Assembly: GCF_000420725.1 (NCBI RefSeq)
Contig: NZ_ATVM01000003.1
Span: 124,001-188,000, forward strand
Length of the DNA: 64,000 nucleotides
Reading direction: 5' to 3'
Source: Marinococcus halotolerans DSM 16375
GTDB lineage: Bacteria; Bacillota; Bacilli; Bacillales; Marinococcaceae
In this document: positions 45,294 through 54,256 of the stretch, piece by piece
Numbering within the stretch: the first letter of the stretch is position 1
How the letters are laid out: each line of letters starts with the position of its first letter
Translations under genes and position numbers: made by a program
Notes under the pieces: generated by a model
What the model saw: the letters and a program-made list of their open reading frames with translations, nothing else
Told to the model about the DNA's origin: nothing
Database searches by the model: none

Positions 45294-47327
45294 ATGGGAT
45301 TTAGAGAACTATCAGTGCTGCTCGGCGTTATATTGATTGTCATTATGCTGATCATCCCGCTGCCGACATTTATTTTAGACGTTTTAATTATGGCCAATAT
45401 TTCACTGGCGCTTCTGGTTATTCTCGTGGCAATGAACACGAAGGAGCCGCTTGAGTTCAGCATCTTTCCTACGCTGCTTCTGCTTGTGACGTTGTTCCGG
45501 CTCGGGCTGAACGTTTCGACGACCCGTTCGATCTTAAGCAATGCTGAAGCAGGCAACGTTATTGAGACGTTCGGAAGCTTTGTCGTCCAGGGAAGCGCCT
45601 TTGTCGGCCTGGTGGTTTTCGTGATTCTTGTTGTGATTCAATTTGTCGTTATCGTGAAAGGGGCGGAACGGGTGTCGGAGGTCGGGGCCCGCTTTACCCT
45701 CGACGCGATGCCCGGAAAGCAGATGAGCATCGATGCCGATCTGAATGCGGGTGTTATTTCCGAACAGCAGGCGAAAGCGCGCCGGGAAAAAATCGAGCAG
45801 GAGGCGGACTTTTACGGTTCGATGGACGGGGCGAGTAAGTTTGTAAAAGGGGATGCCATCGCAGGGATTGTCATTGTAATTATTAACGTTATTTTCGGCC
45901 TTGTGATCGGCATGACCGAGCATGGGATGGACATCGGCACCGCTGCGAACACCTTTACCCTCCTTACCGTCGGGGACGGCCTGGTCAGCCAGATACCTGC
46001 GCTGCTTATTTCGACAGCAACCGGTATTGTCGTGACGCGGGCGGCCTCGGAAGGCAACCTCGGCCATGATATTACAAAGCAGCTGTTTGCTTTTCCGCCG
46101 ATGCTGTTTGTAGCAGCAGGCGCCATCTTTTTACTGGGCGTGTTCACGCCGATTAACTTCTTTTTAACCACCTGCATTGCCGGAGCGATGGCTGCCATTG
46201 GATTTACCATCAGGCAGACGGTGCTGCAGGAGGAGCAGGCAGCGGTACATGAAACCGAAGAAGCGCAGGAGGAGGATCTGCGTTCGCAGGACAGCGTCAT
46301 GCAGCTGCTGGACGTAGACCCGATTGAGTTTGAATTCGGCTATAACCTCATTCCTCTTGCAGATGCTAAGCAGGGAGGCGACCTGCTTGACCGGGTAGTG
46401 ATGATTCGGCGTCAGCTGGCGCTTGAGCTCGGGATGATTGTGCCGGTCATACGGATTCGTGACAATATCCAGCTGCAGCCGGGAGAGTACGTTGTACGCA
46501 TGCGCGGCAGCGAAATCGCCCGGGGCGAGCTGTACATGGATCATTACATGGCAATGGGTACCGGAGCTGAAGAGCCGATCGAAGGCATCGAAACGACAGA
46601 GCCGGCCTTCGGGCTGCCTGCCCTCTGGATTCCGGAAGAAGAGCGCGACATTGCTGAAGATGCCGGATACACGGTCGTGGATCCGCCGTCGGTCGTAAGC
46701 ACGCATCTAACCGAGGTTATTAAAACGCATGCTCACGAGCTGCTCGGCCGCGAGGAAACGAAGCAGCTGATCGATCATCTGAAGGAAACGTACCCGACGC
46801 TGGTCGAAGAAGTGACTCCTTCAACGCTTACGATCGGAGATGTGCAGAAGGTGCTGGCCAAGCTGCTCCGGGAAGGGGTGTCCATCCGGAATATGCCAAC
46901 CATTTTTGAAGCACTGGCGGAATACGGCACGATGACTAAAGATATGGAGATTGTGACAGAGTATGTACGCCAGGCGCTCTCAAGACAGATTTCCAAGCAG
47001 TATGCGGACGGAGAAGAGCTGCTGCAGGTTGTGACACTGAGCGGCGGTATTGAAAAGAAAATTGCCGACACCCTGCAGCAGACCGAAAGCGGAAATTTTC
47101 TGGCGATGGATCCAAACGAGTCCCAGCGAGTGGTTCAGCGCATAGGGGCAGAAGCCGAGCAGCTGATGAATATCGGGAAAACACCGGTGATTCTCTGTTC
47201 GCCGGCGGTGCGCATGCACGTGCGCCAGCTGATTGAGCGGTTCTTCCCGCAGATGCCGGTATTATCCTATAACGAACTGGAGCCTTCCATCGAAATTCAA
47301 AGCGTCGGGGTGGTGAACAATGAATGA
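45294..47327 (+). CDS. flhA: Flagellar biosynthesis protein FlhA
   Basis: FlhA is the main export gate and docking platform. The 677-residue protein has eight expected membrane helices in its first 330 residues, with the FHIPEP-type block ARFTLDAMPGKQMSIDADLN (about 130-149). A large cytoplasmic domain binds chaperone-substrate complexes. The stop overlaps flhF. Confidence 0.97.
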   Translation: MGFRELSVLLGVILIVIMLIIPLPTFILDVLIMANISLALLVILVAMNTKEPLEFSIFPTLLLLVTLFRLGLNVSTTRSILSNAEAGNVIETFGSFVVQGSAFVGLVVFVILVVIQFVVIVKGAERVSEVGARFTLDAMPGKQMSIDADLNAGVISEQQAKARREKIEQEADFYGSMDGASKFVKGDAIAGIVIVIINVIFGLVIGMTEHGMDIGTAANTFTLLTVGDGLVSQIPALLISTATGIVVTRAASEGNLGHDITKQLFAFPPMLFVAAGAIFLLGVFTPINFFLTTCIAGAMAAIGFTIRQTVLQEEQAAVHETEEAQEEDLRSQDSVMQLLDVDPIEFEFGYNLIPLADAKQGGDLLDRVVMIRRQLALELGMIVPVIRIRDNIQLQPGEYVVRMRGSEIARGELYMDHYMAMGTGAEEPIEGIETTEPAFGLPALWIPEEERDIAEDAGYTVVDPPSVVSTHLTEVIKTHAHELLGREETKQLIDHLKETYPTLVEEVTPSTLTIGDVQKVLAKLLREGVSIRNMPTIFEALAEYGTMTKDMEIVTEYVRQALSRQISKQYADGEELLQVVTLSGGIEKKIADTLQQTESGNFLAMDPNESQRVVQRIGAEAEQLMNIGKTPVILCSPAVRMHVRQLIERFFPQMPVLSYNELEPSIEIQSVGVVNNE

Positions 47328-48400
47328 GAATGAAAAAAATTACAGTAGATTCGATGCCGGAAGCGGTAGCGAAAGTGCGGCAGGACTTTGGGGATGAAGC
47401 GGTTATTCTGCATTCGAGGCCGGTGAAAGTCAGAAGATGGTTTGGACTCAAATCTGTGAACAAGCTCGAGGTTTATGCAGGTATCGATGACGCTCCGCCC
47501 CGGAAAAAAGAGCGCACGCGTCCGGCAGAAGCCGTAAAGCCGGTCGTGCCAAAAGAGGTTAAGGCTGTCCAGGCACCGGAAAAAGCGCCGGGCGTGCTTC
47601 CTGCTTCAGCGCCGGCTCCTTTTCAGTCCATTTCCGCTGCCCTAAAGGCGCAGGAAGTAAACGCACGGGTGGAGGAAGAGCTGATGAACCGGTTTATGGA
47701 AAAATGGTACGAAGAAAAGGGCAGCCGGCCAGAGGCGGCCGTACTCGAAGACTGCATAGGGGAGTGGCTGGAGGCCCGGCACCCCCGTGCCGAAGCAGCC
47801 CCTTCCCGGATGATTCAGCTGGTCGGCCAGACCGGTGTCGGGAAAACGACGACGCTTGCAAAGCTCGGCGCCAGGGAAATGCTACGCAGAAAAAAGTCTA
47901 TTGCCTTTTTTACGACAGATACCTTCCGCATGGGAGCTGTCGACCAGCTGAATACGTACGCCTCCATCATGGAAGCGCCGGTGCATGTTATCTATGACCA
48001 GGCAGACTACAGGGAAGCAGTGGCCCAGTCCGGGACGCACGATTATGTGTTCATTGATTCGGCAGGAAGAAATTTTCTGCATGAACAGACCGTGGAAGAA
48101 GCGCAGCGGCTCCTTCCCGCGGGAGAGCCGATTAAAACGGTGCTCGTGCTCTCCCTGACGGCTAAATACAAAGACATGAAGGAAGTTGCTGAAAAATTTC
48201 TTCCTTATATATCAAACGAAATTATCATTACAAAGGCGGACGAAACGACATCGTTTGGAGCACTTTTGAATATTATTGATGAATTTTCGCTACGGGTGGC
48301 ATTTGTCACTACGGGCCAGGAGGTGCCGGAGGACATTGAGTCTGCGGACAACAAATGGCTTGCAGCAAAAATAGCAGGGGGGACACTCGGTGAAAAATGA
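47324..48400 (+). CDS. flhF: Flagellar GTPase FlhF
   Basis: FlhF is the third SRP-type GTPase, which places flagella. The 358-residue protein has an N-terminal basic B domain, a Pro/Ala-rich linker (about 65-110) and the NG domain with GQTGVGKTT (about 165-173), DTFRMGAVDQL and a DSAGRN motif. It starts at ATG 47324, overlapping the flhA stop, with a second ATG two codons later. It pairs with FlhG downstream. Confidence 0.95.
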   Translation: MRMKKITVDSMPEAVAKVRQDFGDEAVILHSRPVKVRRWFGLKSVNKLEVYAGIDDAPPRKKERTRPAEAVKPVVPKEVKAVQAPEKAPGVLPASAPAPFQSISAALKAQEVNARVEEELMNRFMEKWYEEKGSRPEAAVLEDCIGEWLEARHPRAEAAPSRMIQLVGQTGVGKTTTLAKLGAREMLRRKKSIAFFTTDTFRMGAVDQLNTYASIMEAPVHVIYDQADYREAVAQSGTHDYVFIDSAGRNFLHEQTVEEAQRLLPAGEPIKTVLVLSLTAKYKDMKEVAEKFLPYISNEIIITKADETTSFGALLNIIDEFSLRVAFVTTGQEVPEDIESADNKWLAAKIAGGTLGEK

Positions 48401-49268
48401 TCAGGCTGAAAGCCTGCGCGAGCAAATGCAAAAACGAGGCCGCAGGCAGACAAGAGTGTTGTCGGTAGTCAGTGGAAAAGGGGGCGTCGGCAAGTCCAAT
48501 GTGTCCTTGAACGTGGCCATTTCCCTCGCGGAAGCTGGTGCGGAGGTGTTGTTGATTGACATGGACACCGGTATGGCCAATCTTGATATTCTGCTCGGGT
48601 ACACGCCCCTCCTGCCATTTCAGGAGATGTTTACGGACAATAAAAGCATCTTTGAATTGATTCAATCGGGGCCGTCCGGCGTGCAGTGGATTGCGGGCGG
48701 ATCGGGCCTTTCCGGCATCTTTCATATGGAGGAGGAGCATAAGCAGCGGTTTTATGAACAGCTTCAGCTGCTTGAAGGAGAATTTGATTTTATTATTTTT
48801 GATATGGGGGCAGGGCTGAACGAAAACCATATGCACCTGATTACGACGACCGAGCGCGGGATTCTTGTAACAACCCCGGAGCCGACGGCGCTGATGGATG
48901 GTTACGCTATGATGAAATACATCCGCTCCCACAAAAGCGATTTTCCATTTGCCGCTGTTATCAATCGGGTGGAGCAGAAAAAAGACGGCCGTGCGGCCGC
49001 GCAAAAGCTAATGTCAGTGAGTGAACGGTTTCTTGGCATGCAGCTTGTAATGCTGCCGATGGTGCCAAATGACCCTAAAGTAAGCAGGGCAGTGATGGAA
49101 CAGACACCGCTTGTCATTGCGTACCCTCACAGCCGTGCGGCCCAGAGCATGAAGCAGATTGCAGCAGGGCTGTGGACGAAGGAACAGTCGGCCAAAACGG
49201 ACGGCGCCCCGTTCCGGCATTTTATTACAGGGATGAAGCAGCGGTTATTCGCTTCTGCCCGGACGTAG
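48390..49268 (+). CDS. flhG: Flagellar number regulator FlhG (YlxH)
   Basis: FlhG is a MinD-like ATPase that stimulates FlhF and helps C-ring assembly. The 292-residue protein has an N-terminal activating peptide (DQAESLREQM, near residue 4), the deviant Walker A GKGGVGKS (29-36) and LLIDMDTGMANLDILLG. The start is GTG at 48390, overlapping flhF by 11 bases and preceded by GGGGGG. Confidence 0.94.
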   Translation: MKNDQAESLREQMQKRGRRQTRVLSVVSGKGGVGKSNVSLNVAISLAEAGAEVLLIDMDTGMANLDILLGYTPLLPFQEMFTDNKSIFELIQSGPSGVQWIAGGSGLSGIFHMEEEHKQRFYEQLQLLEGEFDFIIFDMGAGLNENHMHLITTTERGILVTTPEPTALMDGYAMMKYIRSHKSDFPFAAVINRVEQKKDGRAAAQKLMSVSERFLGMQLVMLPMVPNDPKVSRAVMEQTPLVIAYPHSRAAQSMKQIAAGLWTKEQSAKTDGAPFRHFITGMKQRLFASART

Positions 49269-49284
49269 AACGGAGTCTGAGTAT

Positions 49285-49914
49285 ATGAACATGCAACCTC
49301 CCGAAAAATCGGGCCATTGGGATCTGCTGGTGATCGGAACGTCCACAGGCGGACCCGCAGCACTGCAGCAGCTGTTTCGTTCGATGCCGGAAGCAGTGGA
49401 ACTACCGATGCTCATTGTGCAGCATATGCCGCCCGGGTTCACCAGATCACTTGCTGACAGGCTCAACCGCGATTACAGCTGGAGCGTGAAAGAAGCCGAA
49501 GACGGCGGAGTACTGCAGAAACACACCGTTTATGTTGCTCCCGGGGGCCGGCAGCTTGAAGTCCGGCGAAAAGGAAGCCGGCTGATAACCGCGGTGAGTG
49601 AAAGCAAAACGGGCGACCGTTATCATCCATCGGTGGATATCCTGCTGGCTTCCCTCGCTGAATTGGAAAGCCTGCGCGTGCTCGCTGTTATTTTAACCGG
49701 CATGGGCAATGACGGTACATATGGATTAAAAAAGCTAAAAGCAGCGACGGCACTTTATGCTGTTGCTGAATCAGAAGAAACGGCTGTTGTCTACGGGATG
49801 CCCCGGGCGGCGGCACAGGCTGGCGTCATTGACGAAATTCTCCCGCTCCAGGCGATTGGAGAGCGGATTGGACAGCTGGTACAAACTACTGCGTATGGAA
49901 AAGAGGTGAAATGA
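49285..49914 (+). CDS. cheB: CheB methylesterase domain without receiver domain
   Basis: CheB removes methyl groups from chemoreceptors. This 209-residue protein has only the catalytic domain, with an intact triad: Ser20 in GTSTGGP, His47 in VQHMPP and Asp143 in GMGNDG. Bacillus CheB is about 350 residues, with an N-terminal receiver domain that CheA phosphorylates. Here only 16 bases separate the flhG stop from this ATG, which has its own GGAG, so the receiver is cleanly missing. cheA and cheW, which normally follow, are absent. The stop overlaps cheC. Confidence 0.93.
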   Translation: MNMQPPEKSGHWDLLVIGTSTGGPAALQQLFRSMPEAVELPMLIVQHMPPGFTRSLADRLNRDYSWSVKEAEDGGVLQKHTVYVAPGGRQLEVRRKGSRLITAVSESKTGDRYHPSVDILLASLAELESLRVLAVILTGMGNDGTYGLKKLKAATALYAVAESEETAVVYGMPRAAAQAGVIDEILPLQAIGERIGQLVQTTAYGKEVK

Positions 49915-50540
49915 TGAGCGTACGTGACATAGAGCTCGATATATTAAAAGAAGTCGGAACCATCGGGGGCGGCAATGCCGCAACGGCACTGTCCTCCCTG
50001 CTGAAAACGCCGGTTCAGATCAGCGTGCCGTCGGTACAGATGGTGCCGTTTCCGAAGCTGATTGAAGCAGCCGGCGGAGAAGAAAAAGTGGCCGCGGTCA
50101 CATTTCTCCGCATCGCGGGTCACATCAGTGGCAGCATATTTTTTGTACTCGAGCCACAGGAGATGCAGGCAGTGGGCAGATCGCTTGTGCAAAGCTGGAA
50201 TCTTCCGTACACGCCGGAAAATGAACAGGAGCTGCTCGAGTCGGCGGTGTGCGAATTAACAAATATTCTGGCGGGCTCTTATTTATCGGCGCTCTCGGAT
50301 TTTACCGGCCTTTATATGATGCCGACGGTCCCTTCGTCTGCGGTGGACATGATCGGAGCGCTTTTGAGCGAGGGACTTATCGAAGCAGGCCTTGAAGGAG
50401 ACGAAGCGATCATGATTGATACGAACATGACAAAAGGAGAGAATCACTCGCAGATGGCTGGCCGTTTTTTTATGCTCCCGGATGCCCACTCGCTTCCGAA
50501 AATTTTTGCCTCTCTCGGAGTACAGGAGGACGGGGAATGA
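49914..50540 (+). CDS. cheC: CheY-P phosphatase CheC
   Basis: CheC dephosphorylates CheY-P and is stimulated by CheD. The 208-residue protein has two phosphatase half-sites of the pattern Glu-x-x-Asn. The first, in LKEVGTIGGGNAATAL, has Glu13 but Thr16 instead of Asn. The second, ELTNILAG, keeps Glu114 and Asn117. The ATG at 49914 follows GAGGTG by five bases. The ATG at 49911 is too close. The overlap with cheB suggests coupling. Confidence 0.94.
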   Translation: MSVRDIELDILKEVGTIGGGNAATALSSLLKTPVQISVPSVQMVPFPKLIEAAGGEEKVAAVTFLRIAGHISGSIFFVLEPQEMQAVGRSLVQSWNLPYTPENEQELLESAVCELTNILAGSYLSALSDFTGLYMMPTVPSSAVDMIGALLSEGLIEAGLEGDEAIMIDTNMTKGENHSQMAGRFFMLPDAHSLPKIFASLGVQEDGE

Positions 50541-51040
50541 GAAACGCGGATCTTCAACAAATGAAAATAAAAGTCTCAATGGCGGATATGCAGTGGGGCC
50601 GGGGCGGTGACACTCTCACTACGAGCGGTCTTGGTTCATGTGTTGGTATCGTCATTTACTCGCTCACCCATCAATATGCCTGCCTGATTCACGCGATGCT
50701 TCCATCGTCTGCGATGGCACGGGAAGGGCAGCATGTTAACGAAGCGAAGTATACCGATACGGCTCTGCAAAAGGCGTTTGCCGGCTTTGAAGGACGGCGT
50801 ATTCCAATGGCTTCGCTTGAAGCAAAGCTTGCCGGGGGAGCAAGAATGTTTCAGTTTCAGACCGATCATCTGCATATTGGAAAACGAAATGTCGAAGCAG
50901 CAAAGGAAATGCTTGCCGGACGGTCGGTGCCGCTTAAAGCAGAGGAAACAGGCGGCCACATTGGCAGAACGATAGAGTTCGACGTCGCCACCGGAGCTCT
51001 CCGGATCAAGCCGACCGGGGGAGAACCAACGATAATATGA
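50537..51040 (+). CDS. cheD: Chemoreceptor glutamine deamidase CheD
   Basis: CheD deamidates chemoreceptors and binds CheC. The 167-residue protein has the catalytic cysteine in GLGSCVGIVIYS and the histidine in LIHAMLPSS, then the typical KYTDTALQKAF and LEAKLAGGARMF blocks. The ATG overlaps the cheC stop (ATGA) and follows CAGGAGGACG. Confidence 0.95.
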   Translation: MRNADLQQMKIKVSMADMQWGRGGDTLTTSGLGSCVGIVIYSLTHQYACLIHAMLPSSAMAREGQHVNEAKYTDTALQKAFAGFEGRRIPMASLEAKLAGGARMFQFQTDHLHIGKRNVEAAKEMLAGRSVPLKAEETGGHIGRTIEFDVATGALRIKPTGGEPTII

Positions 51041-51056
51041 ACAGGGGGAATATTAC

Positions 51057-51830
51057 ATGAGTAGATCGACAGCGCATGCTCATCAGGAGATTTGGGAGAA
51101 ATGGCTGGACAATTATGACGATACGGCGGCCGACCAACTAGTCGACATTTATATGCCCCTTGTTCATTATCACGTTCAGCGCATTGCAGCAACGCTTCCT
51201 AAAAATGTGAACCGGGAGGATCTTGTGAGCCACGGGCTGATAGGCCTGTACGATGCGATGAAAAAATTCGACCTGTCCCGGGATTTGAAATTTGATACAT
51301 ACGCCTCCTTTCGGATCCGCGGAGCTATTATTGACGGTCTCCGGCAGGAAGACTGGATGCCGCGCTCTCTCCGCGAGAAAACAAAGAAAATTGAAGAAAC
51401 AGCGGAATGGCTCGAACAAAAAAAGGGACGCTTTGTTTCGGACCGGGAGATCGGCGAAGAGCTGGACATGAAATCCTCAGAAGTATCAAAAGTGATCGCC
51501 GAAAACTATTTCGTGCATATGCTTTCCATGGATGAGGCGACGCCGGACGGCGAGCGTGATGAAACGTACCGCGGGGCTATTGTGGATCATAACGCCCCCT
51601 CTCCGGAGGAAAACCTCACCGATCAGGCCTCCCTGCAGGAACTCGGGGAAGCAATAGCGAATCTGCCGGAAAAAGAACAGAAGGTCGTTTCTCTTTTTTA
51701 CCTGGAGGAAATGACATTGACCGAAATCGGCCATATATTGTCGCTGTCCACGTCGAGAATTTCACAAATTCATTCCAAAGCCCTCTTTCGCCTGCGCCAG
51801 TATTTAAAACAGGCGGAAGAAAGAACGTAG
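51057..51830 (+). CDS. sigD: RNA polymerase sigma factor SigD
   Basis: SigD directs late flagellar, chemotaxis and autolysin genes. The 257-residue FliA-type sigma factor has region 2 (LVSHGLIGLYDAMKKFD; FDTYASFRIRGAIIDGLR), region 3 and region 4 with a helix-turn-helix (LTEIGHILSLSTSRISQIHSK). The ATG follows AGGGGGAA. Near the end of the fla/che operon its expression is sensitive to distance from the promoter in B. subtilis. Confidence 0.97.
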   Translation: MSRSTAHAHQEIWEKWLDNYDDTAADQLVDIYMPLVHYHVQRIAATLPKNVNREDLVSHGLIGLYDAMKKFDLSRDLKFDTYASFRIRGAIIDGLRQEDWMPRSLREKTKKIEETAEWLEQKKGRFVSDREIGEELDMKSSEVSKVIAENYFVHMLSMDEATPDGERDETYRGAIVDHNAPSPEENLTDQASLQELGEAIANLPEKEQKVVSLFYLEEMTLTEIGHILSLSTSRISQIHSKALFRLRQYLKQAEERT

Positions 51831-51845
51831 GAAAGGAGAGGGCCC

Positions 51846-52220
51846 ATGTCTCTGATATTCAGTCTGCTTGCCCTGATGGCTGCCGGTGCTTTATGGATAA
51901 AGCATCAATACACATTGCGCGAGCTCCAGGCGGTGAAAAATGACAAGAAGGAAATCGAGCAGCTTTTAATCTACTATACCGAAGAAATGAAACGCGACAA
52001 TGAACGTCTCCGAAGCGAGTGGGAGGGCCGGGAGACTCCGGCCGAAGAAATGGAAATGGAGGAGCCGGAACCGGAGATGGACGAGGCGGCGCCGAAGGAA
52101 TCGATGATGAACCGTGTTATGATGTTATACAAAGACGGATGGAAGGAAAAGGATATCGCAAAGACACTGTCGATCGGCCAGCGGGAGGTGCATCTGTTTT
52201 TGCAGATGCAGGAAAAGTAA
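51846..52220 (+). CDS. swrB: Swarming motility protein SwrB
   Basis: SwrB promotes activation of the flagellar export apparatus in B. subtilis. The 124-residue protein has one N-terminal membrane helix (about 3-18), a charged coiled coil, a Glu/Pro-rich linker (about 60-85) and a C-terminal helix-turn-helix-like part (NRVMMLYKDGWKEKDIAKTL). It is the last gene of the fla/che operon. No terminator is obvious before the rpsB promoter. Confidence 0.88.
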   Translation: MSLIFSLLALMAAGALWIKHQYTLRELQAVKNDKKEIEQLLIYYTEEMKRDNERLRSEWEGRETPAEEMEMEEPEPEMDEAAPKESMMNRVMMLYKDGWKEKDIAKTLSIGQREVHLFLQMQEK

Positions 52221-52229
52221 GCTTTAGCA

Positions 52230-52258
52230 TTGCGTCCTGAATACTCGTGTGGTATATT
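52230..52258 (+). promoter_or_regulatory. Sigma-A promoter for rpsB
   Basis: TTGCGT (52230-52235), a 17-base spacer and TATATT (52253-52258) with an upstream TGG (extended -10) start a leader of about 110 bases. Confidence 0.75.
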
Positions 52259-52276
52259 ACGTGTTGGTGTTAAAAA

Positions 52277-52349
52277 CACACGCAACAGCTGATTTGTACA
52301 GAGGTGCTTTCCACATGGAAAGTTTTGTACAGACATGACGCTTGCGGTG
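52277..52349 (+). promoter_or_regulatory. Structured rpsB leader (S2-leader candidate)
   Basis: Three nested pairings can be read: CAC-A-CGCAA (52277-52285) with TTGCG-GTG (52342-52349); TGTACA near 52295 with TGTACA near 52326; and CTTTCC (52307-52312) with GGAAAG (52317-52322). The TTGTACAGA copies are also direct repeats. The fold ends about 12 bases before the AAGGAGG of rpsB. Autoregulation by S2 is likely by analogy with other ribosomal leaders. Confidence 0.55.
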
Positions 52350-52375
52350 GAAAAAACCTAAGGAGGAATTATTTT

Positions 52376-53167
52376 ATGGCTGTTATTTCTATGAAACAGT
52401 TGCTTGAAGCAGGGGTGCACTTCGGTCACCAGACTCGTCGCTGGAACCCTAAAATGAGCCGTTATATTTTCACGGAGCGTAATGGTATTTATATCATTGA
52501 CCTTCAAAAAACGGTACGTAAAGTAGAAGAAGCGTACAAATACGTACGCAGCATTGCAGAAGACGGAGGTAAAATCCTTTTCGTCGGAACGAAAAAACAG
52601 GCGCAGGACTCTGTTCGCGATGAAGCGATCCGTTCAAACATGTACTACATTAACCAGCGTTGGTTAGGCGGTACACTGACGAACTTCGCAACGATCCGCA
52701 AACGGATTGCCCGCTTGAAAGACCTTGAAAAAATGGAAGAAGACGGTACCTTTGACATTCTTCCGAAAAAAGAAGTTATGCTGTTAAACAAAGAAAAAGA
52801 CCGTCTCGAAAAAGTACTTGGCGGCATTAAAGATATGAACAAGCTTCCGGATGCCCTGTTTATTATCGATCCGCGCAAAGAGCGCATCGCGGTGGCAGAA
52901 GCACACAAATTGAACATTCCGATCATCTCGATCGTGGACACTAACTGTGATCCGGACGAGATCGACAAGCTCATTCCGGGTAACGACGACGCTATCCGTG
53001 CCGTTCGTCTCCTTACAGGAAAAATGGCCGATGCTGTTATCGAAGCGACCCAGGGCGCAGAAGAAAAGGCCCGTGAGCAGGCAGCTGCCCAGGAAAAAGA
53101 ACAGGAAGCAGCTGCAGCAAAAGAAGAAGAAGGAAACACAGAAGAAGAGAGCGTTTCAAACCAGTAA
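52376..53167 (+). CDS. rpsB: 30S ribosomal protein S2
   Basis: S2 joins the small subunit late and bridges to S1. The 263-residue protein shows [20 protein letters not shown], the family start, then [17 protein letters not shown] and [20 protein letters not shown], and an Ala/Glu/Lys/Gln-rich tail. The ATG at 52376 follows AAGGAGG. The in-frame GTG 24 codons upstream lies inside the structured leader. Confidence 0.98.
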   Translation: MAVISMKQLLEAGVHFGHQTRRWNPKMSRYIFTERNGIYIIDLQKTVRKVEEAYKYVRSIAEDGGKILFVGTKKQAQDSVRDEAIRSNMYYINQRWLGGTLTNFATIRKRIARLKDLEKMEEDGTFDILPKKEVMLLNKEKDRLEKVLGGIKDMNKLPDALFIIDPRKERIAVAEAHKLNIPIISIVDTNCDPDEIDKLIPGNDDAIRAVRLLTGKMADAVIEATQGAEEKAREQAAAQEKEQEAAAAKEEEGNTEEESVSNQ

Positions 53168-53205
53168 GCTCTCTGCATAAATATAACGGGCCCAGGCCTG
53201 ACGCG

Positions 53206-53244
53206 AAGGGTGGTAAAAGGGAAAAACCCTTTATCACCCTTTTT
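53206..53244 (+). terminator. Terminator or attenuator between rpsB and tsf
   Basis: AAGGGTGGTAAAAGGG (53206-53221) pairs with CCCTTTATCACCCTT, with one bulge and one G-U pair, followed by TTTTTC. It should reduce read-through from rpsB into tsf. Confidence 0.85.
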
Positions 53245-53299
53245 CTTGAAAAAGAGCGCTCAAGCGTTTATGCATGGAAAATTCGAAGGAGGAATTTAA

Positions 53300-54181
53300 A
53301 TGGCTGTAACAGCAAGCATGGTAAAAGAACTGCGTGAAAAAACAGGTGCAGGTATGATGGACTGCAAGAAAGCACTCAACGAAACAGATGGCAACATGGA
53401 AGAAGCGATCAACTACCTGCGTGAAAAAGGTATTTCCAAAGCAGCGAAAAAATCTGACCGTGTAGCAGCAGAAGGCCTTACGTACGCAACGTACGAAGGA
53501 AACCAGGCAGTGATCGTGGAAGTAAACGCTGAAACAGACTTTGTCGCGAAAAACGAATCGTTCAAGCAGCTCGTTGCAGACGTTTCTACGTACCTGTTGA
53601 AAGAACAGCCGGCGGACGTTGATGCAGCGCTTGCTGGTGAAATCGAAAGCGGAGTAACGCTTGAGCGTTACATTAACGACCAGATCGCACGTATCGGGGA
53701 GAAAATTTCCCTGCGCCGTTTTCTGCTTGCAGAGAAAAACGACGGTGATGCATTCGGCGCTTATCTTCACATGGGCGGACGCATCGGCGTGCTGACGGTT
53801 CTTGAAAACACAGAAGACAGTGATCTTGCCAAAGACGTTGCGATGCACGTAGCGGCAATCAGCCCGAAATACATTTCCCGTGAAGATGTTCCGAAGGAAG
53901 AAGCGGACAGCGAGCGTGAACTGCTGAAGCAGCAGGCGCTCAACGAAGGCAAGCCGGAAAACATCGTTGAAAAAATGGTAGAAGGCCGTATTGGCAAGTA
54001 CTTTGAACAAATCTGCCTGCTCGACCAGGAATTTGTAAAGGATACGGACCAAAAAGTAGGCGACTACCTGAAAAGCAAAGGCGCTACCGTACGCACATTT
54101 GCCCGCTATGAAGTAGGCGAAGGCATGGAAAAGCGTGAAGAAAACTTTGCAGACGAAGTAATGAACCAGGTTAAGAAATAA
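53300..54181 (+). CDS. tsf: Elongation factor Ts
   Basis: EF-Ts exchanges GDP on EF-Tu. The 293-residue protein has the N-terminal signature [18 protein letters not shown] (about 10-27), the [10 protein letters not shown] motif at about 80 and the C-terminal dimer part. The ATG follows GAAGGAGG. The usual rpsB-tsf order is kept, with a hairpin between. Confidence 0.98.
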   Translation: MAVTASMVKELREKTGAGMMDCKKALNETDGNMEEAINYLREKGISKAAKKSDRVAAEGLTYATYEGNQAVIVEVNAETDFVAKNESFKQLVADVSTYLLKEQPADVDAALAGEIESGVTLERYINDQIARIGEKISLRRFLLAEKNDGDAFGAYLHMGGRIGVLTVLENTEDSDLAKDVAMHVAAISPKYISREDVPKEEADSERELLKQQALNEGKPENIVEKMVEGRIGKYFEQICLLDQEFVKDTDQKVGDYLKSKGATVRTFARYEVGEGMEKREENFADEVMNQVKK

Positions 54182-54193
54182 ATCGGCAGTATG

Positions 54194-54240
54194 GGAGAGT
54201 CCATATCGAATCCTCTAGGGTCCGTAGGCTCTCCTTTTTT
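54194..54240 (+). terminator. Rho-independent terminator after tsf
   Basis: GGAGAG (54194-54199) pairs with CTCTCC (54229-54234), with additional inner pairing, and runs into six T residues. Confidence 0.85.
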
Positions 54241-54256
54241 CTGAAAGCAAAACAGG

